DNA of 48,209 bases from an uncultured Bacteroidota bacterium (GCA_937864815.1 CALMJY010000086.1:1-48209), one strand, 5' to 3'; shown: positions 1 to 10,580, counted from the stretch's first letter. Numbers and translations are program-made. The notes: generated from the letters alone by a model not told the origin.

Positions 1-2718
1 TTAATTGAATTTCAGAATAAGTTTACCACCAATGCTTTTATATCCGAGATCTTCAAAGCCAACATAAACTCCAAGTTCGGCAAGGAAGAAAATCTCGCTT
101 ATACTGTAACCCAGTTCTGTATAATTCGGATTATTCTTAGTCCCGAGCCAGGAGAGGCTCACATTTTCCCTCATCAGTGTATTGCTGATTCCGGGCAGTA
201 GTTTAATAAGAAGGTATGGAGTTGTGTACTTTATGTGCAATTCCCCGAATGCCTCGGGTGTACTTATTGAATAGTATGCAGGCAGCATAAATGCATCCTG
301 GTAATCATCGAGAAGTACGAGAGGAGGCTGAGGATTAAAATGGAAGAAATCATAAAATGGAACATTCCTGTTATCCAGAAATCCTCCCGCCCTGATCCTC
401 CACCTGAGTTCACTGAAAGCACCGATATCATCATATCTTTTGTAAGCTTCAAATCTTATCATGTCATAGTGCCTGACTGCATTGTCAAACTGACTTAATT
501 CATTTATGCCATGCTGCCATGCCAAACTTAAAGTAGGCCATGTTGATCCCCGGGGTACTTTTCTTCCATTGTTTATCCTGTACTTCATGAAAGGAGTATA
601 AGTGAGCTTTATATTTATATCAGCATGTCTCATATCAGTCATGTAATTCACAGGATTTGATGCTGAGTCGAGGTAGGGGTTGTCCGGTATATTATCAGTA
701 TAAACATTGGACGACCTGATAAATGAATAGTCTGTGGTATTTTCAAGGACATGACGGTCATCAATATTTGAACTTATATCAAGGTTCAATCCATTGACAA
801 TCTCTGTTTTGAACCCCATGATGAGGTACTTTGAATCATATAGTTTCAGATAGTTTTTTTCAAAGAACAGTGATGTGATGGAGTTAAGCAAAGGGTTTAT
901 ACCTCCACCTGTTCCTATATCTTTTGAATACATACCCGTCCGAAGGTAGATTTGTCTTTGTTTTAGTCCGTTAAATGAATATGTTCCGTTAACTCTCCAC
1001 ATAAATTCCTTCCGGCTGAAAGCATATCTGAAATCAGGGTAAACAGAGATGGAATTCCAGTCTTTAAAAGCTTTGGAAAACCGGAAACTCAATCCGTAGG
1101 TGAAGCCATCAACTGTGTTGAAGGCAATACTGTTTTTATCAATGAAACCATTGTGAGTAAAATAAAAACCGCTTGTATCTCTCCAGGTATGACCAAAGAT
1201 GATCCACTGAGCCCTGGTTCCAAACATATTATTCTTCTTTCCTCCTTCTGTAGGGATTGTATCATTTTTTATTTCCCTTTTTGTAGACAAGGCCTTGATA
1301 CTATCATTTTTCCTGATGCTTTTCATTTCAAGTTCCGAAAGAGGAACAGGTCGTACAGCAGCCCAGTATATACTGTCCTTTTTACCGGCATCCTTCTCCA
1401 CAACATGGGTAGTTTTGTCGCTGATCTCCAGTTTATTCCTGACACTGTCAGGGAGGCTTTCGTTTGATTCCTTTTCCATTAGTCTTGAAAGCTTTACCAT
1501 ATCCCTGTTGCTCATATCCTCCTTCGCCAGTATCTTCTCTATCTGTTGCTTTGTCTTGGATTTTACTGTATCAGTCTTTTCTGCAGGAAGTGCTGTTCTT
1601 CCGGTATAATCGACGGAGATTGTTTTTGGCTTTGCAAGTGCCAGATTGGGTTTTACATCAAGGTATTTCACTGATCCGCCATATCCGGCATCAGCCTTGA
1701 ATCCCATTATTGAAATATTTATATCAAATTTATGGCTTACCGGCATCCAGATGTCATCCTGAACCGGAATGTATAACTGTTGCACTTTTATTTTGCCTAC
1801 AAGGTTTTCGTTTGTCAGGTCAACACTGTGAAGACACCAGAGATCTTCAATAATAAAGATAGTTCCTTCAAATACCTGCTGGCTTTTTCTTTTTGGGATT
1901 ACTTCGATCTTGTTTATTGTATAATTGCCCTGAAGTGATGCTCCCAGGTATTTAAATTTATAGTGTGAAAAAGCATTAGGGGAGAGCGGTGATATGGCAA
2001 CATCCACTAAGATAGGCTGGTAGAAACTGGCCTGTATGAAATCCATTGGTGAAATATCATCTCCCTGTTCCGGAAATGTGCTGTTAAAGGAAATTACTTT
2101 TTGAAAATACTTGTCAGGGGCATTGAATTCAATTTCATTGAATGATTCCATAACAAAAACATCACCTTCCTTTATTAACTTATCCTCATTTGAGGACTTT
2201 GATCCTGCCGAAATTGAAGTTGATTCATTGTCTGATGCAATCTTCATTGATTTTTGAAGAAGCCTGGGGATGTTTTGTACAACCAGATTCCCTTTAAGGT
2301 AAACCTCCGCTTTATAGTTGCTTATATTATTCAGGTAATATGGTGCCATTCCAATTACCTTTCTCATTATAATATATGCCGGGTCTTCTCCTGATGCTGT
2401 AATACGGACTTCAGGTATCTGGTAATACTGAACCGGTAGTATGATGTTTTTTGTAATAGTTTTGTCAGAAAGGGTAACATTAACGAAGATTGGCTCATAG
2501 CCAAGGCTTTGATAGATCACAGTATATTTTCCTGCAGGGAGCTTTATTTCATAATCTCCCTTCACATTTGCAGTGGTCCCCTGTTTTCTTTCCTGAATAT
2601 AAACTGTGGAATACTGAATGGGCTCTCCTGCCTGATTTGTTATCTTACCCTTCAGTATTTGAGCGGAGAGTTGATTGCAAGAAATTAATAAAACTAATGA
2701 TAATATTAAATGCTTCAT
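1..2718 (-). CDS. DUF5686-like protein with N-terminal carboxypeptidase-D-regulatory-like domain, outer-membrane associated
   Basis: 905 aa ORF; signal peptide MKHLILSLVLLISCNQLSAQ; CarboxypepD_reg-like start (LKGKITNQAGEPIQYSTVYIQERKQGTTANVKGDYEIKLPAGKYTVIYQSLGY); beta-rich C-terminus ending in KFN. Confidence 0.8.
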   Translation of the reverse strand: MKHLILSLVLLISCNQLSAQILKGKITNQAGEPIQYSTVYIQERKQGTTANVKGDYEIKLPAGKYTVIYQSLGYEPIFVNVTLSDKTITKNIILPVQYYQIPEVRITASGEDPAYIIMRKVIGMAPYYLNNISNYKAEVYLKGNLVVQNIPRLLQKSMKIASDNESTSISAGSKSSNEDKLIKEGDVFVMESFNEIEFNAPDKYFQKVISFNSTFPEQGDDISPMDFIQASFYQPILVDVAISPLSPNAFSHYKFKYLGASLQGNYTINKIEVIPKRKSQQVFEGTIFIIEDLWCLHSVDLTNENLVGKIKVQQLYIPVQDDIWMPVSHKFDINISIMGFKADAGYGGSVKYLDVKPNLALAKPKTISVDYTGRTALPAEKTDTVKSKTKQQIEKILAKEDMSNRDMVKLSRLMEKESNESLPDSVRNKLEISDKTTHVVEKDAGKKDSIYWAAVRPVPLSELEMKSIRKNDSIKALSTKREIKNDTIPTEGGKKNNMFGTRAQWIIFGHTWRDTSGFYFTHNGFIDKNSIAFNTVDGFTYGLSFRFSKAFKDWNSISVYPDFRYAFSRKEFMWRVNGTYSFNGLKQRQIYLRTGMYSKDIGTGGGINPLLNSITSLFFEKNYLKLYDSKYLIMGFKTEIVNGLNLDISSNIDDRHVLENTTDYSFIRSSNVYTDNIPDNPYLDSASNPVNYMTDMRHADINIKLTYTPFMKYRINNGRKVPRGSTWPTLSLAWQHGINELSQFDNAVRHYDMIRFEAYKRYDDIGAFSELRWRIRAGGFLDNRNVPFYDFFHFNPQPPLVLLDDYQDAFMLPAYYSISTPEAFGELHIKYTTPYLLIKLLPGISNTLMRENVSLSWLGTKNNPNYTELGYSISEIFFLAELGVYVGFEDLGYKSIGGKLILKFN

Positions 2719-2748
2719 AAACAGCCATTCTCAACTGTAAAAACCGTC

Positions 2749-3423
2749 CTATGACTTCTTTCCTGCCACAACAATCACTATTTCTCCCTTTGGTGTTTTC
2801 TCCCGGTAATATTCTGCAAGAAAAGCCAGACTGCCTCTAATATTTTCCTCATAAATTTTACTCAGCTCCCTCGAAACACATGCTTCGCGGTCACGACCAA
2901 AGTGTTCGGACATTTCATTAAGAGCTTTAACCAGCCGGTATGGTGATTCATAGAATATCATAGTGCGGGTTTCTTCAGCCAGTCCTGAGAGTCGTTTGTT
3001 TCTCCCTTTTTTCTGGGGCAGGAATCCTTCAAAGCAGAATCTGTCACATGGGAGTCCTGAGTTAACAAGGGCAGGAACCATTGCTGTCGGACCGGGCAGT
3101 GTTTCGACCTCAATTCCCTTTTCGATGCATGTTCTTACCAGCAGAAACCCGGGATCAGAGATACCGGGAGTTCCTGCATCGGATATAAGGGCAATTGTCA
3201 GTCCACCGATTATTTTATTACATATTGATTCAACGCTTTTATGCTCATTGAACATATGATGTGACTGCAACAGGGTTCTTATATTATAATGATTCAGAAG
3301 CTTTGAAGCCTGACGGGTATCTTCGGCAAGTATAAGACCGGCACTGCCCAGAACTTCGAGAGCCCTGAAAGTGATATCTTTCAGATTTCCGATCGGAGTA
3401 GGTACCAGAATAAGCTTACTCAT
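2749..3423 (-). CDS. rsmI: 16S rRNA (cytidine(1402)-2'-O)-methyltransferase RsmI
   Basis: 224 aa; MSKLILVPTPIGNLKDITFRALEVL, LAEDTRQASKLLNHY, SDAGTPGISDPG motifs typical of RsmI. Confidence 0.95.
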   Translation of the reverse strand: MSKLILVPTPIGNLKDITFRALEVLGSAGLILAEDTRQASKLLNHYNIRTLLQSHHMFNEHKSVESICNKIIGGLTIALISDAGTPGISDPGFLLVRTCIEKGIEVETLPGPTAMVPALVNSGLPCDRFCFEGFLPQKKGRNKRLSGLAEETRTMIFYESPYRLVKALNEMSEHFGRDREACVSRELSKIYEENIRGSLAFLAEYYREKTPKGEIVIVVAGKKS

Positions 3424-4069
3424 TCGGAATGTGTTTGCGTTTCACGAGGTCCATAAGCTGTTTAACCGCTTCATTCTCCTCACTGCTTCCCGTATAGCTT
3501 ATTATTACAGCCCTGGCATCATCGGTTGAACTGCTTTTTTCGAGTTTGGCAATTGCCTGATCATAAGCTTCTTTATCTCCGTTAAATATCTCTCTTATAA
3601 ATAAAAATCTGTCATTCAAACCTATAGCTGCCTTTAGACTCTGAATGGGTTTTAACTTCATAATTTCTGTTACATCATCCTCACCTTTGAATGTCCCAAG
3701 CTGTTCGTTTATGCTGGAGGACTTCCCTTTAAATTTATCAGCAATAATTGATGATAGCTGTTGATTCTTTTCGGTTTCAAGAGCAGCAATTACTTTCTCT
3801 GTCTTATTTTCACGTTCCTCCGGAGGTAGTTTTGACCTCGAAGGCTTAGCTGCCTGTTTTTTCTCCTCAGCCTTCTCAATCTTTTGTTCAATGGGCTGTT
3901 GCTTAATGCTTTTGAGGAGTCCGATTACATCTGCGGCACTTTTACATTTGGCTTTAGCAAGTTCAACCTGTATTTCCGGAACCCCCGGATAACTCTTGAG
4001 ATCATCAATGATCTGGCATGCGTCATTCAGATCTTTAATAATTAAATCGATTGTTGCATTGAATTCCAT
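3416..4069 (-). CDS. Conserved hypothetical protein, Lys/Glu-rich central segment
   Basis: 217 aa ORF overlapping rsmI start by 8 nt on the same strand; TACTTTTG -7-like motif upstream. Confidence 0.7.
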   Translation of the reverse strand: MEFNATIDLIIKDLNDACQIIDDLKSYPGVPEIQVELAKAKCKSAADVIGLLKSIKQQPIEQKIEKAEEKKQAAKPSRSKLPPEERENKTEKVIAALETEKNQQLSSIIADKFKGKSSSINEQLGTFKGEDDVTEIMKLKPIQSLKAAIGLNDRFLFIREIFNGDKEAYDQAIAKLEKSSSTDDARAVIISYTGSSEENEAVKQLMDLVKRKHIPNE

Positions 4070-4110
4070 ACAAACAGTTGTTAATAAAACAAACCATTTT
4101 CCTTATTTTG

Positions 4111-4118
4111 CAAAAGTA
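4111..4118 (-). promoter_or_regulatory. Putative Bacteroidetes -7 element (TACTTTTG) for the 3416-4069 gene
   Basis: CAAAAGTA on + strand = TACTTTTG on - strand, ~42 bp upstream of ATG. Confidence 0.45.
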
Positions 4119-4171
4119 ATATTATTCCACTTCATGGTGTATTAAAAAATACTTAACATGGTGGAATTAAA

Positions 4172-4768
4172 ATGTTTTTATGCAGGATGGAGTTTCTCGA
4201 GAATTCATTGGCAAAGGGAGGCAAACGGGGATCTGTTGAAGTTATTACAGGTTCCATGTTTTCGGGTAAAACAGAGGAGCTTATCAGGAGGCTCAGGCGG
4301 GCGCAATTTGCCGGTCTGAAGGTAGTGATATTTAAACCTGCACTAGATAAACGATATTCTGAAACACGTGTGGTTTCACATGATGAGAGATCAATTGTCT
4401 CGACTCCGGTCGACCATCCATCAGCAATCCTGCTTCTTGCGGGCGATGCCGATGTGGTTGCTATTGATGAGGCTCAGTTCTTCGACACTTCAGTAATTGA
4501 TGTATGCAACCAGCTTGCAGATAACGGGACAAGGATTATTGTTGCTGGCCTGGATATGGATTTTATGGGAAAACCATTTGGCCCGATGCCGGGTCTGATG
4601 GCAATTGCTGAGCATGTTTACAAGGCCCACGCTATCTGCATGCGTTGCGGAAGCCTGGCTCAGTATTCCTTCCGTAAGACCGATGAATCGCAGGTTGTTC
4701 TGCTTGGTGAAAAGAATCTCTATGAGCCACTGTGCAGAAGTTGTTATAACGCTGCCCTAAACAAATAA
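4172..4768 (+). CDS. tdk: Thymidine kinase (start may be the internal ATG at 4187)
   Basis: [20 protein letters not shown]-loop, DEAQFFD, CxxC zinc motifs (CMRCG, CRSC). Confidence 0.95.
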   Translation: MFLCRMEFLENSLAKGGKRGSVEVITGSMFSGKTEELIRRLRRAQFAGLKVVIFKPALDKRYSETRVVSHDERSIVSTPVDHPSAILLLAGDADVVAIDEAQFFDTSVIDVCNQLADNGTRIIVAGLDMDFMGKPFGPMPGLMAIAEHVYKAHAICMRCGSLAQYSFRKTDESQVVLLGEKNLYEPLCRSCYNAALNK

Positions 4769-4771
4769 GCG

Positions 4772-7234
4772 GTGAAACTAAAATCATCAGATATTGCCCG
4801 TATTACAGGAGGTACTCTTATTGGCTCTCCTGATGTGGTCGTAAGTGAGTTGGTTACTGACAGCAGACAACTTAGTTTTACGGAAGAAATAGCATTTGTG
4901 GCTATCAGGGGAAAAAACCATGACGGTCATCAGTATATTGCAAACCTTTATCAGAAAGGGATAAGAACTTTTATTGTTGAAAAGCTTCCGGAGAATACTT
5001 CCGGCTATTCATCAGCTGCATTTATACAGACAGATAGTTCAGTTGAAGCACTTCAGAAAATAGCATCATATAGGCGCAAAGCATTTAATTCACCTGTTAT
5101 CGCTATAACAGGAAGTGCAGGTAAAACTATTGTCAAAGAGTGGCTTGCAGACATTATGAGCCTTACTCTTCCTGTAATCAGAAGCCCCAGAAGCTATAAT
5201 TCACAAATCGGAGTACCTCTTTCTGTCTGGAAACTTGATGAGAAATACCGTTTGGGAATATTTGAAGCAGGGATATCCCAGATGGGAGAGATGGAAAAAC
5301 TCCGGAAAATTATTGACCCGACAATAGGTGTAATTACTAATATAGGTGATGCCCACAGGGAAAATTTCCCTGATTATCACACCAAAGCTTCTGAAAAACT
5401 TAAACTTTTCAGAAACTCTTCAGCAATTATTTTCTGCAGTGATCATAAGATAATCCGTGAACTAATAGATTCTGATGAAAACCTGGGAAAGAAGGAACTC
5501 GTGTCATGGTCCGTACAAAACAAAAGTGCATCGGTTTATGCAGTGATATTCATCCTTCCTTCAGGAAACACGGGTCTTAATCTTACCTTCAGAGGTGTAT
5601 CATTTTTATTTGAGGTTCCATTTCAGGACAGAGCATCAATTGAAAATGCAATAACGGTTGCCTCAGTCTGTCTTTACATGGGAGTCAGTCAGGATATCAT
5701 TGACAGGGGTTTACGCGGACTTGTTTCAGTCCCTATGAGGATGGAGATGAAAGGAGGCATTAACAACTGCCAGCTTATAGAGGATTATTATAACTCTGAT
5801 CCGGGATCACTTGGTATGGCAATTGACTATCTCCTGGCACAAAACGGGAAGAAGACAACCCTGATTCTTTCTGATTTCGTTCAGGCGGGAAGGAGTGATG
5901 AAGATCTTTACGGGGAGGTAGCCGGGCTTATCAGAAAGACAGAAATTTCACGATTTATAGGTATCGGCAGAGCACTCACTTCATGCAGACATCTTTTCAG
6001 GCCTGATGACAGGTTTTTTTACACAACAGATGAATATATCAGGAGTGTAATTACAACTGATTACAGAAACGAGATAATACTCCTGAAGGGAGCAAGGATC
6101 TTTGAGTTTGAAAAGATTGCGAAGGTACTTGAGCAGCAGGTTCATCAGACTGTGCTTGAGATAAACCTGGATGCAATCTCCCACAATCTGAATAAATTCC
6201 GCAGTTACCTGGATCCGTCTGTTAAAATTATGGCCATGGTTAAGGCTTTCGCCTATGGTTCAGGTTCATCTGAGATAGCTTCCTTTCTTGAGTATCACCG
6301 CGTTGGTTACCTAGCAGTTGCATATGCAGATGAAGGAGTAGGACTTAGAAATTCCGGTGTCACCCTGCCGGTAATGGTTATGAATCCCGATCCCTCGGCA
6401 GCCGACCTTATGATTAAATATAATCTTGAACCTGAGCTGTACAGTTTTGCTTCATTCAGGTCATTTGTTACTGTGGCAGAACGACATGGTCTGATTGGTT
6501 ACCCTGTTCATATAAAGATAGACACAGGTATGCACCGCTTGGGTTTCCTCCCTGAAGAGGTTGATGAACTGGTTAAGGAAATCCATGACATGGAATGTAT
6601 CCGAATCATTTCAGTTTTTTCGCATCTTTCTGCAAGTGAGGATCCGCAGCTTGATGATTTCACAAGGAAGCAGGTTCAGATTTTTCTTGAGGCTGCGGGG
6701 AAGATTCGCGAGGCTGTAACCTATCCTTTCCTGAGGCATATTCTAAACTCTTCAGGGATCATAAGAATGCCTGAATATCAGTTTGAGATGGTTCGGCCCG
6801 GAATCGGAATTTATGGTGCCGGTAGTTTTGAAGGAGTGGAATTAAAACAGGCCGGGCGCTTCAAGACACGAATATCACAGGTTAAGAAAGTGAAGAAAGG
6901 AGAACCGGTAGGTTACGGATGTTCCGACGTGTCCGATTCCGACAGGATAATTGCAATTCTTCCGGTAGGCTATGCTGACGGGCTTAAAAGAAAGATGGGA
7001 AACAGCAGAGGCAGTCTTTTTATAAAGGGGAAAAGGGTTCCCATTATAGGGAATGTGTGTATGGATATGTGCATGGCCGATATTACCGGAACTGATGCTG
7101 TTGAAGGTGATGAAGCGGAAATTTTCGGAGAAAATATTCCTGTTAATGAAATCGCGGAGATTTGTGAAACTATTCCTTATGAAATACTTACCTCAATTCC
7201 GGAAAGGGTAAAAAGAGTATTTTACAGGGAGTAG
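4772..7234 (+). CDS. murF-alr: Bifunctional UDP-MurNAc-tripeptide:D-Ala-D-Ala ligase / alanine racemase (MurF-Alr fusion), GTG start
   Basis: 820 aa; N-terminal Mur ligase ITGSAGKT P-loop; C-terminal VLEINLDAISHNLNKFRSYLDPSVKIMAMVKAFAYGSG PLP-Lys motif and KIDTGMHRLGF of alanine racemase. Confidence 0.93.
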   Translation: MKLKSSDIARITGGTLIGSPDVVVSELVTDSRQLSFTEEIAFVAIRGKNHDGHQYIANLYQKGIRTFIVEKLPENTSGYSSAAFIQTDSSVEALQKIASYRRKAFNSPVIAITGSAGKTIVKEWLADIMSLTLPVIRSPRSYNSQIGVPLSVWKLDEKYRLGIFEAGISQMGEMEKLRKIIDPTIGVITNIGDAHRENFPDYHTKASEKLKLFRNSSAIIFCSDHKIIRELIDSDENLGKKELVSWSVQNKSASVYAVIFILPSGNTGLNLTFRGVSFLFEVPFQDRASIENAITVASVCLYMGVSQDIIDRGLRGLVSVPMRMEMKGGINNCQLIEDYYNSDPGSLGMAIDYLLAQNGKKTTLILSDFVQAGRSDEDLYGEVAGLIRKTEISRFIGIGRALTSCRHLFRPDDRFFYTTDEYIRSVITTDYRNEIILLKGARIFEFEKIAKVLEQQVHQTVLEINLDAISHNLNKFRSYLDPSVKIMAMVKAFAYGSGSSEIASFLEYHRVGYLAVAYADEGVGLRNSGVTLPVMVMNPDPSAADLMIKYNLEPELYSFASFRSFVTVAERHGLIGYPVHIKIDTGMHRLGFLPEEVDELVKEIHDMECIRIISVFSHLSASEDPQLDDFTRKQVQIFLEAAGKIREAVTYPFLRHILNSSGIIRMPEYQFEMVRPGIGIYGAGSFEGVELKQAGRFKTRISQVKKVKKGEPVGYGCSDVSDSDRIIAILPVGYADGLKRKMGNSRGSLFIKGKRVPIIGNVCMDMCMADITGTDAVEGDEAEIFGENIPVNEIAEICETIPYEILTSIPERVKRVFYRE

Positions 7235-7239
7235 GAGAT

Positions 7240-7380
7240 GTGGATATAATTTGTTTTAACCACAGAGAACACAGAGTTCTCACTAAGTGCACAGAGGTAA
7301 AGCCTTGATTATTATTTCTTTGTGAGCTCTGTGCATTTTCTTTGTGACCTCTGTGGTTAATAGATTTTGACTTTTTCTAC
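7240..7380. repeat. ~140 bp imperfect palindrome, copy A of the AACCrCArAG...CTyTGyGGTT family
   Basis: taaccacagagaacacagag...ctttgtgacctctgtggttaatagattttgactttttctac; arms are mutually inverted; copies B and C elsewhere in the window. Confidence 0.8.
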
Positions 7381-7396
7381 ACCTTTTCACCAGATA

Positions 7397-8098
7397 TCAC
7401 CCGACCTTGCTTATAATTTCAAGAGCAGGTATATCGAGGAGTGTAATTTTCTTTCTTTTTATTGCTATTTTCCCTTCTGTAGCCAGGTTTGATAATGTCC
7501 TGATAGCATTTGATGTGGTCATATTGGAATGATGAGCCAGATCATCTCTTGACAGCGAAGCGTTAATGGTCTTTCCGTCTGATTCCATTCCGTATATTTC
7601 ACTCAGCATAAGAAGGGTTTCCACCAGTCTGCCTCTGACATGTTTCTGTGTTAGAGAAACAATCCTCTCATTTGCAAAAGTCAGCTCATCGGAGATAAGC
7701 TTCATCATTTTGAATGAAAAATCTGTATTTGTTTTAAGGATATTTACAATGACATTCCTGTCAATCATGCAGACTACAGAGTCTTCGATCGCAACTGCCG
7801 AATCTATCCATTCCGAAGGATGAAAGATATTCCTGAAGCCGGTCAGTTCAGACGGCCGAACCAGTTTCAGGATCTGTTCCCTGCCTCCGACGCCGATTCT
7901 GAATATTTTAAATTTCCCGGAAACCAGGCAGATTATTCCTTTGGCTTTCTCCCCTTCACTGTAGATAAACTCACCTCTGTTTACATGAATTACAGAACAG
8001 TTTCTGGTAACAGACTCCTTATCCCTTATTTGTAATCCTTTGAATACCGAATTGGGATTTTCAAGGCAAAACTCGATGTTAGGATCTGGATATTGCAT
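7397..8098 (-). CDS. Crp/Fnr family transcriptional regulator
   Basis: cNMP-binding-like N-terminus (RGEFIYSEGEKAKGIICLVSGKFKI) and C-terminal HTH (SRDDLAHHSNMTTSNAIRTLSNLATEGKIAIKRKKITLLD). Confidence 0.9.
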   Translation of the reverse strand: MQYPDPNIEFCLENPNSVFKGLQIRDKESVTRNCSVIHVNRGEFIYSEGEKAKGIICLVSGKFKIFRIGVGGREQILKLVRPSELTGFRNIFHPSEWIDSAVAIEDSVVCMIDRNVIVNILKTNTDFSFKMMKLISDELTFANERIVSLTQKHVRGRLVETLLMLSEIYGMESDGKTINASLSRDDLAHHSNMTTSNAIRTLSNLATEGKIAIKRKKITLLDIPALEIISKVG

Positions 8099-8122
8099 TG
8101 GAAATTATGTTATAAAACATAT

Positions 8123-8130
8123 CAAAGGTA
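8123..8130 (-). promoter_or_regulatory. Putative -7 element TACCTTTG of the Crp/Fnr gene
   Basis: CAAAGGTA on + strand, 25 bp upstream of the ATG. Confidence 0.45.
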
Positions 8131-8139
8131 TGTAAAAAA

Positions 8140-9789
8140 TCAATACCTGGCTACGATAGGCAATCGTCTTCCTGCTCCAAAGGCCTTGGAGGAAATTCTA
8201 AGGATAGGAGGTGCCTGATACCTCTTGTATTCATTGAAGTTGATCATCCTTATAACTTTTCTTACTGTATCAGCATCAGCACCGTCTTCAATAATCTGTT
8301 CCGGAGGTTTCTGCAATTCAATATACTGATACAGAATATTATCGAGAATCCTGTAGTCTGGAAGGGAATCTGAATCGAGCTGGTCTGGCCGCAGCTCTGC
8401 AGATGGAAGTTTAGTGATAATATTTTCAGGAATTATCTCTTCATTTCGGTTAATATGTTCAGCAAGTCTGTAAATATCAGTTTTATAGACATCGCCTATT
8501 ACAGACAAGCCTCCTGCCATATCACCATAGAGAGTACCATACCCCACAGCAGCTTCGCTTTTATTGGAAGTGTTCAGCAGTATGTTTCCGAATTTGTTTG
8601 ATACGGCCATCAGGAGTACAGCCCTTACTCTTGCCTGGATATTCTCCTCAGTGACATCTCTCTCCCTTCCGGCAAACAAAGGAGCAAGATCCTCCTCGAA
8701 AGCAGAAAATGGTTTTTCAATACTTATTACATCATACCTTGTATTTAACCTGCTGGCAAGTTCAACAGCATCTTTTACAGAATGTTCCGAAGAGTAGCGT
8801 GAAGGCATGAGTAATGATCTTACATTTTCATTACCAAGTGCTTCGGCAGCCAGACACAGGCATACAGCCGAGTCGATACCACCTGAAAGGCCCAGTATTG
8901 CACTTTTGAGTCCGGATTTTCTGAAATAGTCACGAATGCCTAGTACCAGACCTTTGTGAATAAGCTCAACAGGATCTGTTTTCTTATTTGAGGTTGCGGG
9001 TTCCGAAGAAAGTTTTTCGGTATCGAATGTAAATACAGCTTCCTCAAAGTAAGGGAGCTTATGATATATGTTTCCCTTTGAGTCAACTATTACAGAGGCT
9101 CCGTCGAACAAAAGCTCGGTGCTGGCTCCTGTCTGATTTACAGATATCACAGGCAACGCATATTTTTTTGCTTTTCCCCTGAAAATGTTTTCCCTCGATT
9201 CTGTTTTTGTATATGAGAATGGAGAAGCAGCAATATTTATTACAATATCAGGTTTTTGTGCATTGAGCTCTTCCATCGGGGATACAGTATACAGCCGTGT
9301 CTTCTCGAATTTATTATCGAACAGTTGTTCATCCCACAGGTCTTCACAGATTGTAATGGCCAGCTTTTTGCCATTGAGAGTGAAGATATTGAAGTTCCTT
9401 TCGGGTTCAAAGTACCGGTATTCGTCAAAAATATCATAAGTAGGCAGCAAGGCCTTGTTTGCCGAGAAAATAACTTTCCCTTCCGAAAGTACCAGTGCGG
9501 AATTGAACAGTTTTTTACCTTCAGGATTTTTGTTTATGACGGGAGAACCCACAATAGCTGTTATACCACGGCACTCAATTGCTATTTCATTTACTGTCCG
9601 GCTGCATCTCTCAATAAAATCATACCTGTCGAGCAGATCAAGAGGAGGATAGCCCGATATACTTAGTTCGGAGAATACTATAAGTTCGGCACCCTCTGCT
9701 TTTGCTTTATGAATTGATGAACAGATAAGTGACTTATTATACTCAAAATTGCCTATATGATAGTTCAGCTGTGCAATAGAAATTTTCAT
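8140..9789 (-). CDS. nadE: Glutamine-dependent NAD+ synthase
   Basis: N-terminal nitrilase domain (FSELSISGYPPLDLL, CEDLW) plus C-terminal synthetase (LGLSGGIDSAVCL, TSNKSEAAVGYGTLYGDMAGG). Confidence 0.95.
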   Translation of the reverse strand: MKISIAQLNYHIGNFEYNKSLICSSIHKAKAEGAELIVFSELSISGYPPLDLLDRYDFIERCSRTVNEIAIECRGITAIVGSPVINKNPEGKKLFNSALVLSEGKVIFSANKALLPTYDIFDEYRYFEPERNFNIFTLNGKKLAITICEDLWDEQLFDNKFEKTRLYTVSPMEELNAQKPDIVINIAASPFSYTKTESRENIFRGKAKKYALPVISVNQTGASTELLFDGASVIVDSKGNIYHKLPYFEEAVFTFDTEKLSSEPATSNKKTDPVELIHKGLVLGIRDYFRKSGLKSAILGLSGGIDSAVCLCLAAEALGNENVRSLLMPSRYSSEHSVKDAVELASRLNTRYDVISIEKPFSAFEEDLAPLFAGRERDVTEENIQARVRAVLLMAVSNKFGNILLNTSNKSEAAVGYGTLYGDMAGGLSVIGDVYKTDIYRLAEHINRNEEIIPENIITKLPSAELRPDQLDSDSLPDYRILDNILYQYIELQKPPEQIIEDGADADTVRKVIRMINFNEYKRYQAPPILRISSKAFGAGRRLPIVARY

Positions 9790-9795
9790 CGGACT

Positions 9796-10494
9796 TTAAA
9801 AATTAATCCCTAACCTGATACCAAGCATTTTATGAAGTATTTTATCAAGAGGCTGACCAGCAGTGTCCTCGGTAATGTCAATAAAATTACTTTCGAAATT
9901 GAGTCCAAGAACTATTGCTGTTGTACCTCCAAGGGAGTATTCGATTCCTGCCGTTACATGATATCCCATGTTAAAATCCTTGAGCTCCGCAGAGGCGTTT
10001 TCCTTCTCAATACCCATTTCCGGAATCTCTGCTTTTCCTCCCAGGACAAACTTGGGATCAAGGCCGAGATCGGTAAAGAATGTAATATATCCTATCTGGT
10101 TCGACTGAAGTTTAAGTCCTATAGGAATTGACAGGTATTTTATATTATAAATGACCTCATTCCCCGGCAGAATTGTTGTCGGATTATTCAGTAACATTGT
10201 AATAGTATCATTATATGAAAGCTTGCCACCTGCAGTTATGAGGTTCAAACCTGTTGAAAAAGCATAGTTTTCTGTGAAATACCTGTTGAAGGTTAGTCCG
10301 AAATTCAGGCAGGGTCTGGTTCCTTTGTTTATTACATCCTTGTTGTCGGATGTGAACCATCCTGCAAGTGGATCTGCATGAATACCAAAACTGATTCTCT
10401 TCTGGGCACAGGTTTTTTCTGTGGTAATGATGAGGAGAAAAAAGAATAGTATGCACGCCAGGATCCTTTGTGCTGTAGTTTTTGAGATTTTCAT
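9796..10494 (-). CDS. Outer-membrane beta-barrel protein (porin/PorT-like)
   Basis: Signal peptide; alternating beta-strands; ends ...GIRLGINF with C-terminal Phe. Confidence 0.75.
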   Translation of the reverse strand: MKISKTTAQRILACILFFFLLIITTEKTCAQKRISFGIHADPLAGWFTSDNKDVINKGTRPCLNFGLTFNRYFTENYAFSTGLNLITAGGKLSYNDTITMLLNNPTTILPGNEVIYNIKYLSIPIGLKLQSNQIGYITFFTDLGLDPKFVLGGKAEIPEMGIEKENASAELKDFNMGYHVTAGIEYSLGGTTAIVLGLNFESNFIDITEDTAGQPLDKILHKMLGIRLGINF

Positions 10495-10546
10495 TCTGCA
10501 GTGATTTATTCTTCTGAACTTTGATGCAAACTTGAAGTAAAAGTAA

Positions 10547-10554
10547 CAAATTTA
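10547..10554 (-). promoter_or_regulatory. Putative -7 element TAAATTTG for the barrel-protein gene
   Basis: CAAATTTA on + strand upstream of the 10494 start. Confidence 0.4.
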
Positions 10555-10580
10555 TACGGAAGTTATTGCAGGACGATTCT

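Noticed and set aside
4772-7234. MurF-Alr fusion as a novel two-enzyme protein
   Set aside because: This fusion is already well known across Bacteroidetes, so it is described as a feature only.
9256-9666. 136-aa + strand ORF antisense to nadE
   Set aside because: Lies entirely within conserved nadE coding sequence and has no motif.
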